In this document: positions 44,501-63,158 of the stretch, piece by piece
How the letters are laid out: every line of letters starts with the position of its first letter
Position numbering within the stretch: the stretch's first letter is position 1
Notes under the pieces: generated by a model
What the model was told of the DNA's origin: nothing
The model's input: only the letters and a program-made list of their open reading frames with translations
Database searches by the model: none
Source: Berghia stephanieae
Taxonomy: Eukaryota > Mollusca > Gastropoda > Nudibranchia > Aeolidiidae
NCBI GenBank assembly: GCA_034508935.3
Contig: CM067444.1
Location: 52,028,936 to 52,092,935, forward strand
Length of the DNA stretch: 64,000 bases
Direction: 5' to 3'
Made by a program: the position numbers and the translations under genes

Positions 44501-44704
44501 CCGCTGAACGAGCAGAGTTCGATCCTATGGAAACAAACAGAAGATATAAACACATATTACTGATGTATCGAAATGCAATATATGAGCCATAGTATAGTTT
44601 GAACATGTCACTATTTATAACGAAAGTAATATTGCGTAGATTTATCAAAAGATAGTGGATTGTGTATGATTTTGTGATGGTATGAAAAATTTTACTCACT
44701 TCAT
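32431..44704 (-). CDS. RPL24: 60S ribosomal protein eL24 (RPL24), complete, five coding exons
   Basis: On the minus strand, 44704-44700, 44524-44449, 35253-35006, 33591-33492 and 32520-32431 join to a 172-aa protein. The N-terminus [20 protein letters not shown], the middle [20 protein letters not shown] and [20 protein letters not shown], and the end APRVGGKR are diagnostic of eL24. It is a structural protein of the large ribosomal subunit. The first exon carries only ATG plus two bases, a common layout for ribosomal protein genes. The start is preceded by a pyrimidine tract typical of 5' TOP mRNAs. AATAAA overlaps the stop codon (32431-32426). Intron 2 (35254-44448, 9.2 kb) is packed with transposons and introns 3 and 4 are 1.4 and 1.0 kb. 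The family is normally about 155-165 aa, so a lysine/alanine-rich C-terminal region of this length is ordinary. Confidence 0.97.
33492..33591 (-). CDS. RPL24: RPL24 coding exon 4
   Basis: Completes an Arg codon and encodes [20 protein letters not shown] to QKAASK. Acceptor TTATTTAG, donor GTCAGT. Confidence 0.94.
34020..34690. repeat. C-poor G/T/A minisatellite in RPL24 intron 3
   Basis: About a dozen imperfect units of roughly 45-55 bp built from GGTAGGGATGATGATGTGG and TGGTTGTAGTAGTAGTGG. The plus strand is almost devoid of C for 650 bases, so the RPL24 transcript has a G-poor, C/A/U-rich stretch here. The His/Thr-rich ORFs on the minus strand are shadows of this repeat. Confidence 0.8.
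35006..35253 (-). CDS. RPL24: RPL24 coding exon 3
   Basis: Encodes [20 protein letters not shown] through AQREEAI plus two bases. Acceptor TATTTCAG, donor GTAAAT on the minus strand. Confidence 0.96.
35330..35860 (-). repeat. SINE family 2, long 3' portion, in RPL24 intron 2
   Basis: Antisense copy starting from its 3' end (GGTTTTACGGCGCTTGCAAC, ATATCAGCGCCAGTAAAAAG) and extending to TTGGAAAACAGATAAGAGGG; matches 63480-63950. Confidence 0.7.
36455..36629. mobile_element. G-rich palindromic MITE, copy 1
   Basis: CTACATCCCAAGTATTCTTG on the left is mirrored by AAGAATACTTGGGATGTAG on the right; inside, TAGGGGGTTTGGGAGG runs into poly-G, then GTTTCCCCTCTCCCAAACCC. Arms are about 65 bp. The G5-T3-G3-A-Gn pattern could form a G-quadruplex on one strand and a hairpin in both. 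Confidence 0.65.
39101..39235 (+). mobile_element. Short L2-like LINE tail insertion
   Basis: About 135 bp with a T-rich start, AGTGCCCAGAGCTTGTGTTT, GAGCGCTATATAAATGTGT and an (ATT)n tail. It interrupts a core of the cluster. TTCATAT occurs on both sides (39094-39100 and 39236-39242), a 7-bp duplication. The GCGCTATATAAA-(ATT)n end is like that of the LINE tail at 22080-22138. Confidence 0.7.
40629..42847. mobile_element. 2.2-kb TA-flanked element with iterated GTGACA/TGTCAC boxes
   Basis: Perfect 22-bp inverted repeats (beginning TGAGCCAAGGTCAAAAGG) span 40629-40650 and 42826-42847. TA stands on both outer sides (40627-40628, 42848-42849), and removing the insert restores the CATATAACTTC seen in sister copies. 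This is the signature of a Tc1/mariner-type insertion; a 4-bp ATAT duplication is an alternative. No ORF of note. The interior has at least eight boxes combining TTGCTTGTGAC, GGTGTCA and TGTCACAAG, at about 41008, 41189, 41355, 41741, 42091, 42281, 42487 and 42649. Confidence 0.78.
43437..43560. mobile_element. G-rich palindromic MITE, copy 2
   Basis: GCGGGTTTGGGAGGGGGAGA near 43483 is mirrored by AGTTTCCCCCCGCCCAAACC near 43522-43541, preceded by a run of about 20 G at 43437. Same plan as 36455-36629; the two copies bracket the palindromic cluster. Confidence 0.55.
43577..44254. mobile_element. 678-bp non-autonomous element with TAGGTA ends and 7-bp target duplication
   Basis: TAGGTACTTTGGTAAA (43577-43592) and its reverse complement (44239-44254) form exact 16-bp inverted repeats. 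ATACTGG stands on both outer sides (43570-43576, 44255-44261). It has no ORF. The first six bases and the target duplication length match the 8.6-kb element at 10522-19150. Confidence 0.75.
44449..44524 (-). CDS. RPL24: RPL24 coding exon 2
   Basis: Encodes [16 protein letters not shown] then KKMVKIDGR. Acceptor TTTCCATAG and donor GTAAGT on the minus strand. Confidence 0.95.
44700..44704 (-). CDS. RPL24: RPL24 coding exon 1 (ATG plus two bases)
   Basis: ATGAA followed by donor GTGAGT on the minus strand; the remaining base of the Lys codon comes from exon 2. Confidence 0.9.
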
Positions 44705-44720
44705 CTTGGCGACAAGAAAT

Positions 44721-44735
44721 GTAAAGGAAGAAAAA
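44721..44735 (-). promoter_or_regulatory. RPL24: TOP-like pyrimidine tract at the RPL24 transcription start
   Basis: Read on the minus strand, TTTTTCTTCCTTTAC lies 17-31 bases before the ATG. Ribosomal protein mRNAs in animals usually start with a C within such a tract (5' TOP), which couples translation to growth signalling. The exact start base is inferred. Confidence 0.55.
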
Positions 44736-44998
44736 CACAGGATTTTACTAAGAGTAACCGCCCCTGTTCAAATGTTTCCTTTTATGTTCATATGAAAACT
44801 GTTAGTTAAAGGTTCAAGGCACGGAATAAAGGCTTATTTTCTTGGGAGAGAAAAATCGACATGTAGGATTTGCAGAGGTCTGATAACCAAAATTGTTATG
44901 GGCTCATTGTTGTAATAGAATTACTCTCAAACAGCGCAAAGTATTGTCCATTTCAATAAAAATCAAAACAATAAGATTAGGTATCACCGAGGGCAGAC

Positions 44999-45085
44999 TA
45001 TTGGGCAGACCTGTCAACTTGGAAATTTTGAAATTCGTAATTTTTAGGAGATAAAAATTGTAGTTGCTATAGTTAACTTTTAAAA
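44999..45085 (+). repeat. Interspersed repeat, also present inverted at 49290-49380
   Basis: CAGACCTGTCAACTTGG and AATTCGTAATTTTTAGGAG recur as CTCCTAAAAATTACGAATTT and AGACAGGTCTG at 49327-49377. A related diverged copy (GCAGACCTGCCAAATTG) is near 33020. Family unknown. Confidence 0.55.
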
Positions 45086-45649
45086 CCAACAATTTACCCT
45101 CACAATGATTAATTAACACTTTAAAATCAATAATGTTATGAAGTTTGTCATCAACTTTCACTTTCAATAAGTTTTAATGACTGAAGAGATGCTCGTGAAG
45201 TTCTGAAATTGGAGCCAAAATTTCGTAATTCTACGTACGAATTGTTCGTAGTAATAGTAGGCAGATCTGATCTAGGATCAAATGTATTGCCCGACGTGTA
45301 CTTATTTGCTAATAGCCGGATAATATTTGCAATTTATTGGCTAGTTTCGTTAAATGTTTGATTCAAGATTAACTTGCGCATTATTATGACAAAGATCGAA
45401 AGAAAAATAAACAACAAAAGCAGTTAAAACAAAAATATACAAACTAACAAACAAACAGAAGCAACACAAATATGTATGCAAATACTGATGATAGTTATAA
45501 GGACGACGCATTGCTTTTTTTTTAAAAATAATAAACAAACAAAACAACAACAAAAAATATCAATTTAAAACTAATAAATCAAAAAAGAAAAAACAACAAC
45601 AAAGAAACAAACATAAAATCGATATGCGAATGCCGACTTGCACTTATTT

Positions 45650-45745
45650 GCAGGTCTGACGACCCAATTCATTATGGGCTCAGACTGTCATGGAAATCTT
45701 TTAAAATGACGCGAAATATTGTCGGTTTCAACAATGTTAAACTAG
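45650..45745 (+). repeat. Family H hairpin repeat (one of five copies)
   Basis: Shared with 44868-44965 (+), 61285-61375 (+), 47455-47605 (-) and 62860-63000 (-). The consensus contains TTGCAGGTCTGATAACC, TTATGGGCTCATTGTTGTAA and TTGTCCATTACAACAATG; the last two are partly inverted and would form a 15-bp stem. Confidence 0.6.
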
Positions 45746-46199
45746 GCCCATAATTAATTGCGTTCGGATGTCAGACCAGCATATGTAGGCCTATCCGTCG
45801 GCGAATGCCGGTAACATAATGACGATTCATTATTCAAATATTTTTTTTTTAATTTGAAGCAAACCAATGATATGCGAATACTGATAGTATTAGAATCTTT
45901 AAAATGACCCCCCCCCCCTCCCCTACTACCCGCCCCCATCCCCTCGAGGCTCGAACTTGGGTAGTCCAGGTTAAAAGTCTAACAGCTTAACTACTTAAAT
46001 CATGCCATCATTTTTTCAATTCATGAAAAAAACAACAGAAAACTCTCGAGCATTTATATAACGCAGCATCTACTAACTATGATCAAAGCGCTTTACGGGA
46101 GGGGGGGGGGGGGGGTAAAGGGAATTATATTTTGTTTCTACTTTTTATTTCGTGGTTTTAATTGTTGGTTAGAAATACTTCACACTTGCTCTGGATCCA

Positions 46200-46803
46200 A
46201 ATATCAACTAAATGAATTAATTACAATACACAGAGTAGACGTATCTCCCCAATTGATACCGGGACATTCAAATCAGGAAATGATAATGCAGTAAGACTAG
46301 CCAGACTCGGATCAACACTTTTGCAACCATCAATTCCAGTATCCTTAGACACAGCGAAACAAATAATCAAAATAAATAAGAGAGAAGAATGGATAAACAG
46401 TTGGGTAATGACACCACGGGTAGATTTATGTTTACCCATACGACCACTCCTGTAAAGACTGATAGCCTAAATAAGCTCAGAAGACACCAGCAAAATATTA
46501 TCTTTCAACTAAGAACACAACACATACCGCTCAACAGTCATAAATCTAAGCAAAATTACAAAAGACACGCCCCCTTCCTGGCCCTTATGTCAACACCCAA
46601 GGAAACAGTAACACACCACTTGCTTGAATGTCAACCTCTTGAAGATCTGAGATGCACCTTCCTCCCACCAAATCCAAGCATCAGTAACACACTGTATAGT
46701 CACTTGGAACAACTGCAAAAGACGTCTAACTTCTACGTCATGGCACAAGACTGAAGGTGGCTCAGGTGGTCGCTGGTTCGGATAAGTAAGTAAGTAAGTA
46801 AGT
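46200..46803 (+). mobile_element. RNase H-type LINE 3' end, copy 2
   Basis: Closely matches 59280-59880: CAACTAAATGAATTAATTAC, then the same RNase H end, the Cys-His region (PKETVTHHLLECQPLEDLRC) and HLEQLQKTSNFYVMAQD, ending GGTTCGGATAAGTAAG with repeated TAAG. 5'-truncated at about 46200 and frame-broken. Confidence 0.8.
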
Positions 46804-46805
46804 AA

Positions 46806-47370
46806 ATTTTATTATCAGAACCATTAGAATATAATATAATAGATGATATCGATGTCACTTGATTAGGCCACTGGCCTGTCGCCGAGTCTTTCCAGTCACT
46901 GAATGTCTTGTTTACAAAATATCTAATGCATTTCCCTATCTGATCTTGTGATGAGGGGCTAGCCTACACTACACTTTCTCGACTGATCTTTTGATCATAG
47001 CTATTTTGGGTGGGAGGCACTTCTACACTATGCATATAACTTTCCATCACATTATCTAATCTATTCTTGAAAGCATTGACGCTCGGCGCTTCAACGACAT
47101 TTAATTTGCTGGCAATGAGTTCCAACGTTCTATGACTCTATGTGTAAAAAAGTTATGTCGAATAATGTCATTATAAATATGATTTGCTGCTCTGTGTTTG
47201 AACTTCAATGACCCTATTCTGAGTGTCTTAGTGATGGCAGGGTCAGAAAACTGAACTGAGCAAAGCCGCTCTCCAATGGTTGAATACATTGCCCAAAATA
47301 GCCAGAACGAGCTTTTCAGAATGAGGATTTGGGCTATATTCCTACTTGAGATACAGTTGTGCACACTTAG
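46806..47370 (-). mobile_element. CR1/L2-like LINE C-terminal end, tail-to-tail with copy 2
   Basis: On the minus strand 47364-47101 reads RIGSLKFKHRAANHIYNDII and NFFTHRVIERWNSLPAN; VVEAPSVNAFKNRLD follows near 47090-47040 in another frame. The tail runs towards the (TTAC)n tract shared with the plus-strand LINE at 46780-46805. Confidence 0.7.
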
Positions 47371-48510
47371 ACAATTGGCCGTATCTATTTTGGGGTGTGG
47401 GGGTGGGGGGTGGGGTGGGGGATATAAATGACGAAAACTATGCGCATTATATAAGCAGGTTTGATAAAATGGGTTGATTTAACACTGTTGTGATGGAGTA
47501 TTTTATGTTGGTTTGAGAGTATTTCCATTCTAACAATATGAAGATAACATAATTAAGGTTATCAGAACTGCGCATAATAAGCAATCAATATGTCGGACGG
47601 ACATCTATAATAATATGAGCAAAAGTCCAACAGAAATTATAGAAGCAGTCTTTTATCATTATTGTAATTTTGAGTTAACCGAGTGAAACTAAATCAACTA
47701 TCCCAACATCAAATTGAAAAATAAATGTTGAAGAGAAAATGATAATGAGTTAGTCACACTCTTAGAAAACCGATAACAAGCATTACCCGGCAAACTTTCA
47801 CATGGCAAACGAAAGAAGGGCCGACCAAAGAACATCCGTTTTTATGAAGGCATCGAGTTGATGGGATCAACTACCTACCGTTTGGAGGCGGCTGGTCACA
47901 TTTTCTTAATCGGAATCCCAAGAAGTGGGAGTCTTTCGAAAGAGAACGCCGTTTTCAATGAGTTGTGATGTTAGTGTCTAAAAGTTCAGCAACCGTTTCT
48001 GCTAAATGAATGAATACGGCTCAGCTATCTCCATGGACGCCTGCCGTCAATGTGGGTGTGTAACTTCGAGTGTGCCAGTCTGTTTCTAGTATCCAGTTAG
48101 TAATTTGTTTCTATAAATCTATGTATAGTGCAAGTGTTTAGCTTTTGAAAGTCATCACGTGTCTTTAGGTACTGAGGCAAGTGAACGTTTCCTTGTGTTG
48201 TTGAAATCAGTTCTTCGATTGTTTCTAAATATATTTGATATTTTTTGAGATCTTGATTCAATGTTGTTGGAAGTGAAGTTGGTGTACGCCCTCAGTATCT
48301 GGCTCCTTGTTTGAAGTAATCATCCATCGAGGTTTGTGCTGGAATATTTTCATCTCATCGGAGCACATGTCCGAAGAGTTTCCATCTTTGCTTCTTTATT
48401 CGCGTATCTATTGAATAGACAGAATACATGTTTTTCTTTTTGCCTGCACTTGTGTCAGTGTGCTTTTATTTTTTGGTCTTTGTCATTTTATGTGATAATA
48501 GCAGGGAGTT

Positions 48511-48518
48511 GGAGAGAG

Positions 48519-48587
<69 letters not shown>

Positions 48588-48611
48588 GTGATGGGTGTGT
48601 GTGTGTGAGAG

Positions 48612-48671
<60 letters not shown>
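48511..48671. repeat. (GA)n microsatellite, two blocks
   Basis: Long GAGA runs at 48511-48586 and 48610-48671 separated by TGTGATGGGTGTGTGTGTG. All Arg/Glu or Leu/Ser ORFs here are artefacts of the repeat. Confidence 0.95.
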
Positions 48672-48672
<1 letters not shown>

Positions 48673-49624
48673 ATAACATTACCTAAACGTTGTTAATCTT
48701 ACCTTTTAAAACTGTTGCTCTTCTGTTCCGTCTCCACGTTCTCTGCTCATTAATTCATTTGGTGACTCCCGTATTGATACGTACTATAGATTCCTTTATT
48801 CATGGCAATCGGAAGAGCATCCATTCTTCACAGATAAGTCTATTAAATTTTACGAGAGGATCTCAGCACTTGAAGTGTGTTAATAAGTTCTTAATTTTTT
48901 TAAATTCCCTTGATTAAAAGAGTTTGCTTCCCTCCCCCTTCTCACAATGCGATTCACATAAAAAAATCCCTTATCCAGACCAAGGTCAAAACCTGGAGCA
49001 AGAAGCACCCAGAATAATATATGAAAAATGACCCCATAAAACATCTCAAAAGACAAGATCAAGTTGCCATTTTCAGACATAATAATCTCCGATGTTCAAA
49101 ACATTTGGAGAAACAGACATTTTGTGAATGTGGAGAGGGGAAGTAGGATTCCACACATGTTTTACGTGACTGTACAAATTATAATGAGCAAATTGCGACC
49201 ACCATACACTGAAGACCAACTGAAAGTATGCAACATCAAAAAGCAGAATTTGACCTGTTATTTATTCCTTGCGAGTGCAAATTGCTCATTAAAAAAAGTT
49301 AACTATCGCAACTATAACAATTTTTCTCCTAAAAATTACGAATTTTTAAATTTTCAAGTAGACAGGTCTGATGTGCAGAGCAACTTAGATGTGAATTTTT
49401 ACATTTAAAAAATGAAGGCCAAAAATGAATATTCTTTTTAAAATGGATGTAGGCCGAGGTCGATGTGTGCGATAATAACTATATACCAGTTGCATTAGCC
49501 AATATTGTTTGAAATTCAAATGCTAAAAGTAAAGTTCAGGGGCCCGACAGTAGGTTTTCTACCATTGATGTTGATATTTCTATCAATGCTTTGAATCACT
49601 TCAGAGAGAAGAAGAAGAAAAAAC

Positions 49625-58307
<8,683 letters not shown>

Positions 58308-58494
58308 GTAAAATCTTTTAAGTCTTCGTCTCAGCTCACAACATTTTGTGAATAGATCACGCCAAAATGAACATCAGCATAGCGGCCAACTGTCCTGATA
58401 AAATCGGGACTGCCCCATGTTGGCAATTAAAAAAAAATTTAAAAAATATATTGGGACTGTTTATGTCCCAGGGTTATGCTTTTTTGCTTTTGTG

Positions 58495-60093
58495 CGGCTA
58501 TGTGGTCTTGTGGTATGACACTCGCTTTCGGATCGGAAGGTCTGGGATTGAGCCTCACTCAGCGTACAAAACCAAGCCCTTCGCTTCATCTCCGGTGCCC
58601 TGAGATCGACACCCACAGCAGCATGTGAAATACATACTAATGTGGAACCACTTGGACTTCGCAGAGAATCAGCAGTGCTTGAAATGGTTGAAAGATACAA
58701 ACGAAAAGAGGAAAACCGTCCAAACAGAATTCTGGCAGAGAAATGGAAACCAAGAACAAGATTAAAACAAAATCCCTGCTACACATTGCTAACAACTTGA
58801 ATGAAAGACACAGACTCCCAGAAAACAGAGAAAAATCTATTTTAATCAGTCAAAAACCTCCATACGCCAAACTAAAACTTCCAAAAATAAAGACTAACCT
58901 CGTAGAAGAAACAACAAGAAATAGAAACAAATCAGATATACAAACATTAGCAATGAAGACGATACAAGAATACCCAGACAACTGGATACATGTTTACACA
59001 GATGGATCTGCCCACAAAGGAACTAAAAATGCTGGGTATGGGTTTGTAGTAGAATACCCAGATAAAACCTGTGATAAAATCCACAATTCTTGCGGAAGCT
59101 CCTGCTCAAACTACGAGGCAGAGGCAGTTACAATAGAAGCCTCACTGCGACACCTCTCTTCTGTTTTCCAGCTAAACCTTCAAAACTTCAAAACACTGTC
59201 ATCTTCACAGACTCCAAATCGGTTCTCCAAGCTCTCGATTTAGATAAACTCTCCTCAACGTTCAATAGTTTAAGATCTCAACTAGATGAATTCCTTACAA
59301 CCCACAGAGTAGACTTATCTCTCCAGTGGATACCAGGACATTCAAATATACCAGGAAATGACACTGCAGACAGACTAGCCAGACTCGGATCAACACTTTT
59401 ACAACCATCATTTCCAGTATCCTTAGACACAGCGAAACAAATAATCAAAACAAATAAGAGAGAAGAATGGATGAACAGTTGGGCAATGAGCACCACGGGT
59501 AGATGTATGTTTTCCCATATGACCACTCCTGTAAAGACTGATTGCCTAAATAAGCTCAGAAGACACCAGCAAAGCATCATCTTTCAACTAAGAACACAAC
59601 ACATACCGCTCAACAACCATTTAAGCAAAATTACAAAAGACACATCCCCCTCCTGCCCCCTATGTCAACACCCCAATGAAACAGTAACACACCACTTGCT
59701 TGAATGTCAACCTCTTGAAGATCTGAGATGCACATTCCTCCCACCAAATCCAAGCATCAGTAACACACTTTATAGTCACCTGGAACAACTACAAAAGACG
59801 TCTAACTTCTACGTCATGGCACAAGACCGAAGGGCTAGAGCTCAGGTGGTCGCTGGTTCGGATAAGTAAGTAAGTAAGTAAGCCTCACTCAGCACATAGT
59901 TGACTCACAGTCTCTCATCGTAACCAGGTGTAAAATGAGTACCTGGTTGTTAACAGCTGAAAAAATTGTAATATCGCCTTACAGAAGACATGTCTCGTTC
60001 TACTTGTTACGTGTTGCTGTTAGTCAGGGGACCCTTTGTAAAGCGCTTTGAACACATTTAGTGGTTATTGAGCTATATAAAAACTCAAGTTAT
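58495..60093 (+). repeat. SINE family 1 split by a LINE
   Basis: The head GCGGCTATGTGGTCTTGTGG and box B region lie at 58495-58563; body and tail (TGAGTACCTGGTTGTTAACA, AAAGCGCTTTGAACACATTT, GAGCTATATAAAAACTC) lie at 59894-60093. The LINE at 58564-59880 sits between, and the 13 bases AGCCTCACTCAGC are doubled. Confidence 0.85.
58564..59880 (+). mobile_element. RNase H-type LINE (I-like), 5'-truncated, copy 1
   Basis: Begins with VQNQALRFISGALRSTPTAA (the end of the reverse transcriptase part), then an RNase H domain: VYTDGSAHKGTKNAGYGFVV, EAEAVTIEASL, IFTDSKSVLQAL, QWIPGHSNIPGNDTADRLAR. After that come a Cys-His motif CPLCQHPNETVTHHLLEC and the end DRRARAQVVAGSDK with a (TAAG)n tail. Two frame changes (near 58790 and 59190) break it. 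The exact 13-bp target duplication (58551-58563, 59881-59893) marks both ends. RNase H after the reverse transcriptase is typical of the I group. Confidence 0.88.
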
Positions 60094-60399
60094 TTTTTGA
60101 CTAGCAAATTAAAACAACAGAAAAAGTTCTAAATCTAGATTATATTGTACGATAGTCAAGACTTACTGCTGTTTTTGGTCAGTACAATATTGTGGGTAAG
60201 GGTGTCTTGTTTTAGCTCTTTGAAAAGTTGACCGCTATGTATCACACCAAAATAAAAAAACTTTTTTTTTTCCATGTCAGATATAATATTTGAACGTCTC
60301 TTGTCTACCAACTGAAAGTATAAGTTAATTGATGCCATAGTCTTCATTCAGAAAGGCAGTAAATGTTTTGCTCACTTCAAGGCTCACTTTAAATAATAA

Positions 60400-60620
60400 C
60401 AGGGGGCAGCGTGGCTCAACAGTGTAGTCTTTGCTTCGTACCTGAACGCGCTGAGTTCAACTACCAAGGTTTGGCCTTGAGCAAGTCACCTCGCCCTAAT
60501 TCACTTTGTGGTGCTGCACTGCAGCTGATGTTTGAGTTATTCCAGAATTACCTGGAATAGACCCTAAAGACAAATTTGCTCTTTGGGATGAATCATGGGA
60601 ATTTTATTTTACTAGTATTA
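60400..60620 (+). repeat. SINE family 3, copy 2
   Basis: GGGGCAGCGTGGCTCAACAG (box A-like), CGCTGAGTTCAACTACC (box B-like), then AATAGACCCTAAAGACAAAT to TGGGAATTTTATTTTACT; matches 9372-9600. Confidence 0.65.
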
Positions 60621-61100
60621 TTTTTGATTTATGGCAAATTTTGATACACTCAAGAATATCTGGTTAGGTAGTCGCCAGTCGCTCTTTGTTTATGAAAAAA
60701 TTCATTGGAACGCTGTACACAGTAGTCTTATTATGTCGTTCACATGACACAATGCATTGTAATTATTGATGATGCTTACACTTTCATTCTTTTTGTCATT
60801 ACTTCAAAATGCTGAATCTAAAGCGAGTTTGTTGGAAGTGATGGATTTCTCATTTGAAAACGAATTGCCATGTAAAAATAATCTCAATATATTATAGTAT
60901 GTGGCAAATCTCCCCGCCTCCCCCATCCCTTTTCTACCCTGTCTTATTCAGACTAGATCTATTTTTTCTTATTCCATTTCCCCTTGGATTGTGTCACTGG
61001 TTTGCCTAAGACCTTTTGAAAGTTTTATATTTTTTGATAGACAACCATGGCAACCATCATTCTACTTAAAAGTACAATGCACCTAACAGGTCATGTCCAC

Positions 61101-61143
61101 TTACTTACTTACTTAATCCTCTTCAGGCCTTGAGGCACATAGG
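61101..61143 (-). mobile_element. 43-bp LINE tail insertion with 15-bp target duplication
   Basis: TTACTTACTTACTTAATCC then TCTTCAGGCCTTGAGGCAC sits between exact copies of ACAGGTCATGTCCAC (61086-61100 and 61144-61158). Read on the minus strand it ends in TAAG repeats like the RNase H-type LINE, but the sequence is from another element. Confidence 0.75.
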
Positions 61144-61502
61144 ACAGGTCATGTCCACTGGCCTCATGATAATGCATATTTCTTTCATTTGAAAAATCTT
61201 TATATATAACAAAGGTTCGCTGAGTTATACTAAAATGTTTTAGTTGTAGACAGATTTTGCAAATGGCTCCAACCAACGTTTATTTATTTGCATGTCTGAT
61301 AAACCAAATTGTTATGGTCTCATTGATGTAAGGGAAATACTTTCAAACCGACACAATATATTGTCCATTACAACAATTGCATGTACTTGCATAATGGCTC
61401 CAACCATTCTATAACACATTCAGTATCGATTTCCTTAACTCTCGTCTGTGTGAGTTTTTCTTTTTTTCAATGTAAATTTTGAAGTTTCATATTCAGAATT
61501 GA

Positions 61503-61615
61503 CTTACTTACTTATCCGAACCAGCGACCACTACCTTAGCTCTAGCCTTTCGGTCTTGTGCCATAATGTAGAAGTTAGACGTCTTTTGTAGTTGTTCCAG
61601 GTGACTATACAATGT
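61503..61615 (-). mobile_element. 113-bp tail insertion of the RNase H-type LINE
   Basis: On the minus strand it matches the last ~100 bp of 58564-59880: TCACCTGGAACAACTACAAA, ACGTCTAACTTCTAC, GGTCGCTGGTTCGGATAAG. ATATTCAGAATTGA stands on both sides (61489-61502, 61616-61629), a 14-bp target duplication. Confidence 0.82.
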
Positions 61616-62044
61616 ATATTCAGAATTGAAAAAAAAGTCCTGTGATTTTTCTTACATTGAAGTTTTAGTCATACTTGACCCTGGGTTAAAAAAAACAACA
61701 AACCTCACCAGAACATTTAATGATAAACTTAGAACTCACTCTCTGTCCCCCTCCTCCTCCCCCCCCCTCTTCACATATCGGATGGTCGTTAGGGGGACAC
61801 ATTCGTGATGGTCATTGGCCATCTCTTTCAGCTGGTGTAAAGTGTCAAACCTGTCAATTCCTTGATGTTATCCTGCTACATTTTCTTGTGTCTTCCTCTT
61901 CTCCTGTTGACATCCTTTCTCATATGGCATTTAAAGACGACAACCATAAAGAACCAGAATTCTCTCTTGATAGAGACATTCATAAAAGCATTCTTAAAAC
62001 TGTCATAGGTAAAAAGACCTTGAATGAATAGTGAAGTAGCTTGA

Positions 62045-62105
62045 GACCCTTTGTAAAGCGCTTTGAGCATGTTGAGTGGATATTGCCAATATAAAAGTTC
62101 AAGTT
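62045..62105 (+). repeat. SINE family 1 tail before the CTA array
   Basis: CCCTTTGTAAAGCGCTTTGA to CCAATATAAAAGTTCAAG; the array at 62112 starts directly after its T-rich end, as if grown from the SINE tail. Confidence 0.65.
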
Positions 62106-62111
62106 TTTTTT

Positions 62112-62525
<414 letters not shown>

Positions 62526-62557
62526 TATCATCTATCTATCTTCTTCTTCTTCATCAT

Positions 62558-62588
<31 letters not shown>

Positions 62589-63158
62589 TCAAAAATCAAT
62601 AACAGCAGCACCAATCAAATTGTTGTTGTTTTTTAAAAAAATAATAATAATAGAGATATAATAATTTCGTTGCAGAGTTTATCGATTATGACATCTCTGT
62701 ATTCTTAACTTTATTTTTTTTTAAAGAAAAGAACAGAAGAAAAGGAAGAAAGAAAAGAAAAAAAGAATAAGAAATAAACTGCTTTATACCATAACCCGTG
62801 TCCATCGCCCATAAACATTGTACCAGTCAAACTCCTTTATCCTGGGACTGATGTCCGAACGCAGTTATGGGGCTTGATTGATTTAACATTGTTGTAATGG
62901 ACAACAATATATATTGCGTTGGTTTGAGAGGACCTATTTCTATTACAACAATGAGCCCATAACAATTTAGAGTTATCAGACTTGCAAAATAATTACACAT
63001 CGGGGTGTCAATGCTCGACTAGTTATTGTTCTATCTTATTTTCATTGACCACCGACCCAAATGATCGTATCATGTACGTAAATGGAACTATGGAATCAGC
63101 ATGATTAGGTAACAAGACAATGATAATAATAAACACGATGGTATGGATTATATTTGGG

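Larger units (their letters stand above)
44740..49620. other. Intergenic between divergent RPL24 and CEP97
   Basis: Holds family H hairpin repeats (44868-44965, 45650-45745, 47455-47605), a repeat shared between 44999-45085 and 49290-49380 (inverted), a SINE 1 tail fragment near 46048-46100, two LINE 3' ends (46200-47370) and a GA microsatellite. The CEP97 promoter is presumably within 48700-49620 but shows no clear element. 47610-48480 has nothing recognised. Confidence 0.45.

Noticed and set aside
61834-62008. Exon-like stretch GVKCQTCQFLDVILLHFL to DIHKSILKTVIG with AG and GT edges
   Set aside because: Its phase does not continue CEP97 exon 8 (phase 0), no family resemblance is seen, and it lies between repeats.
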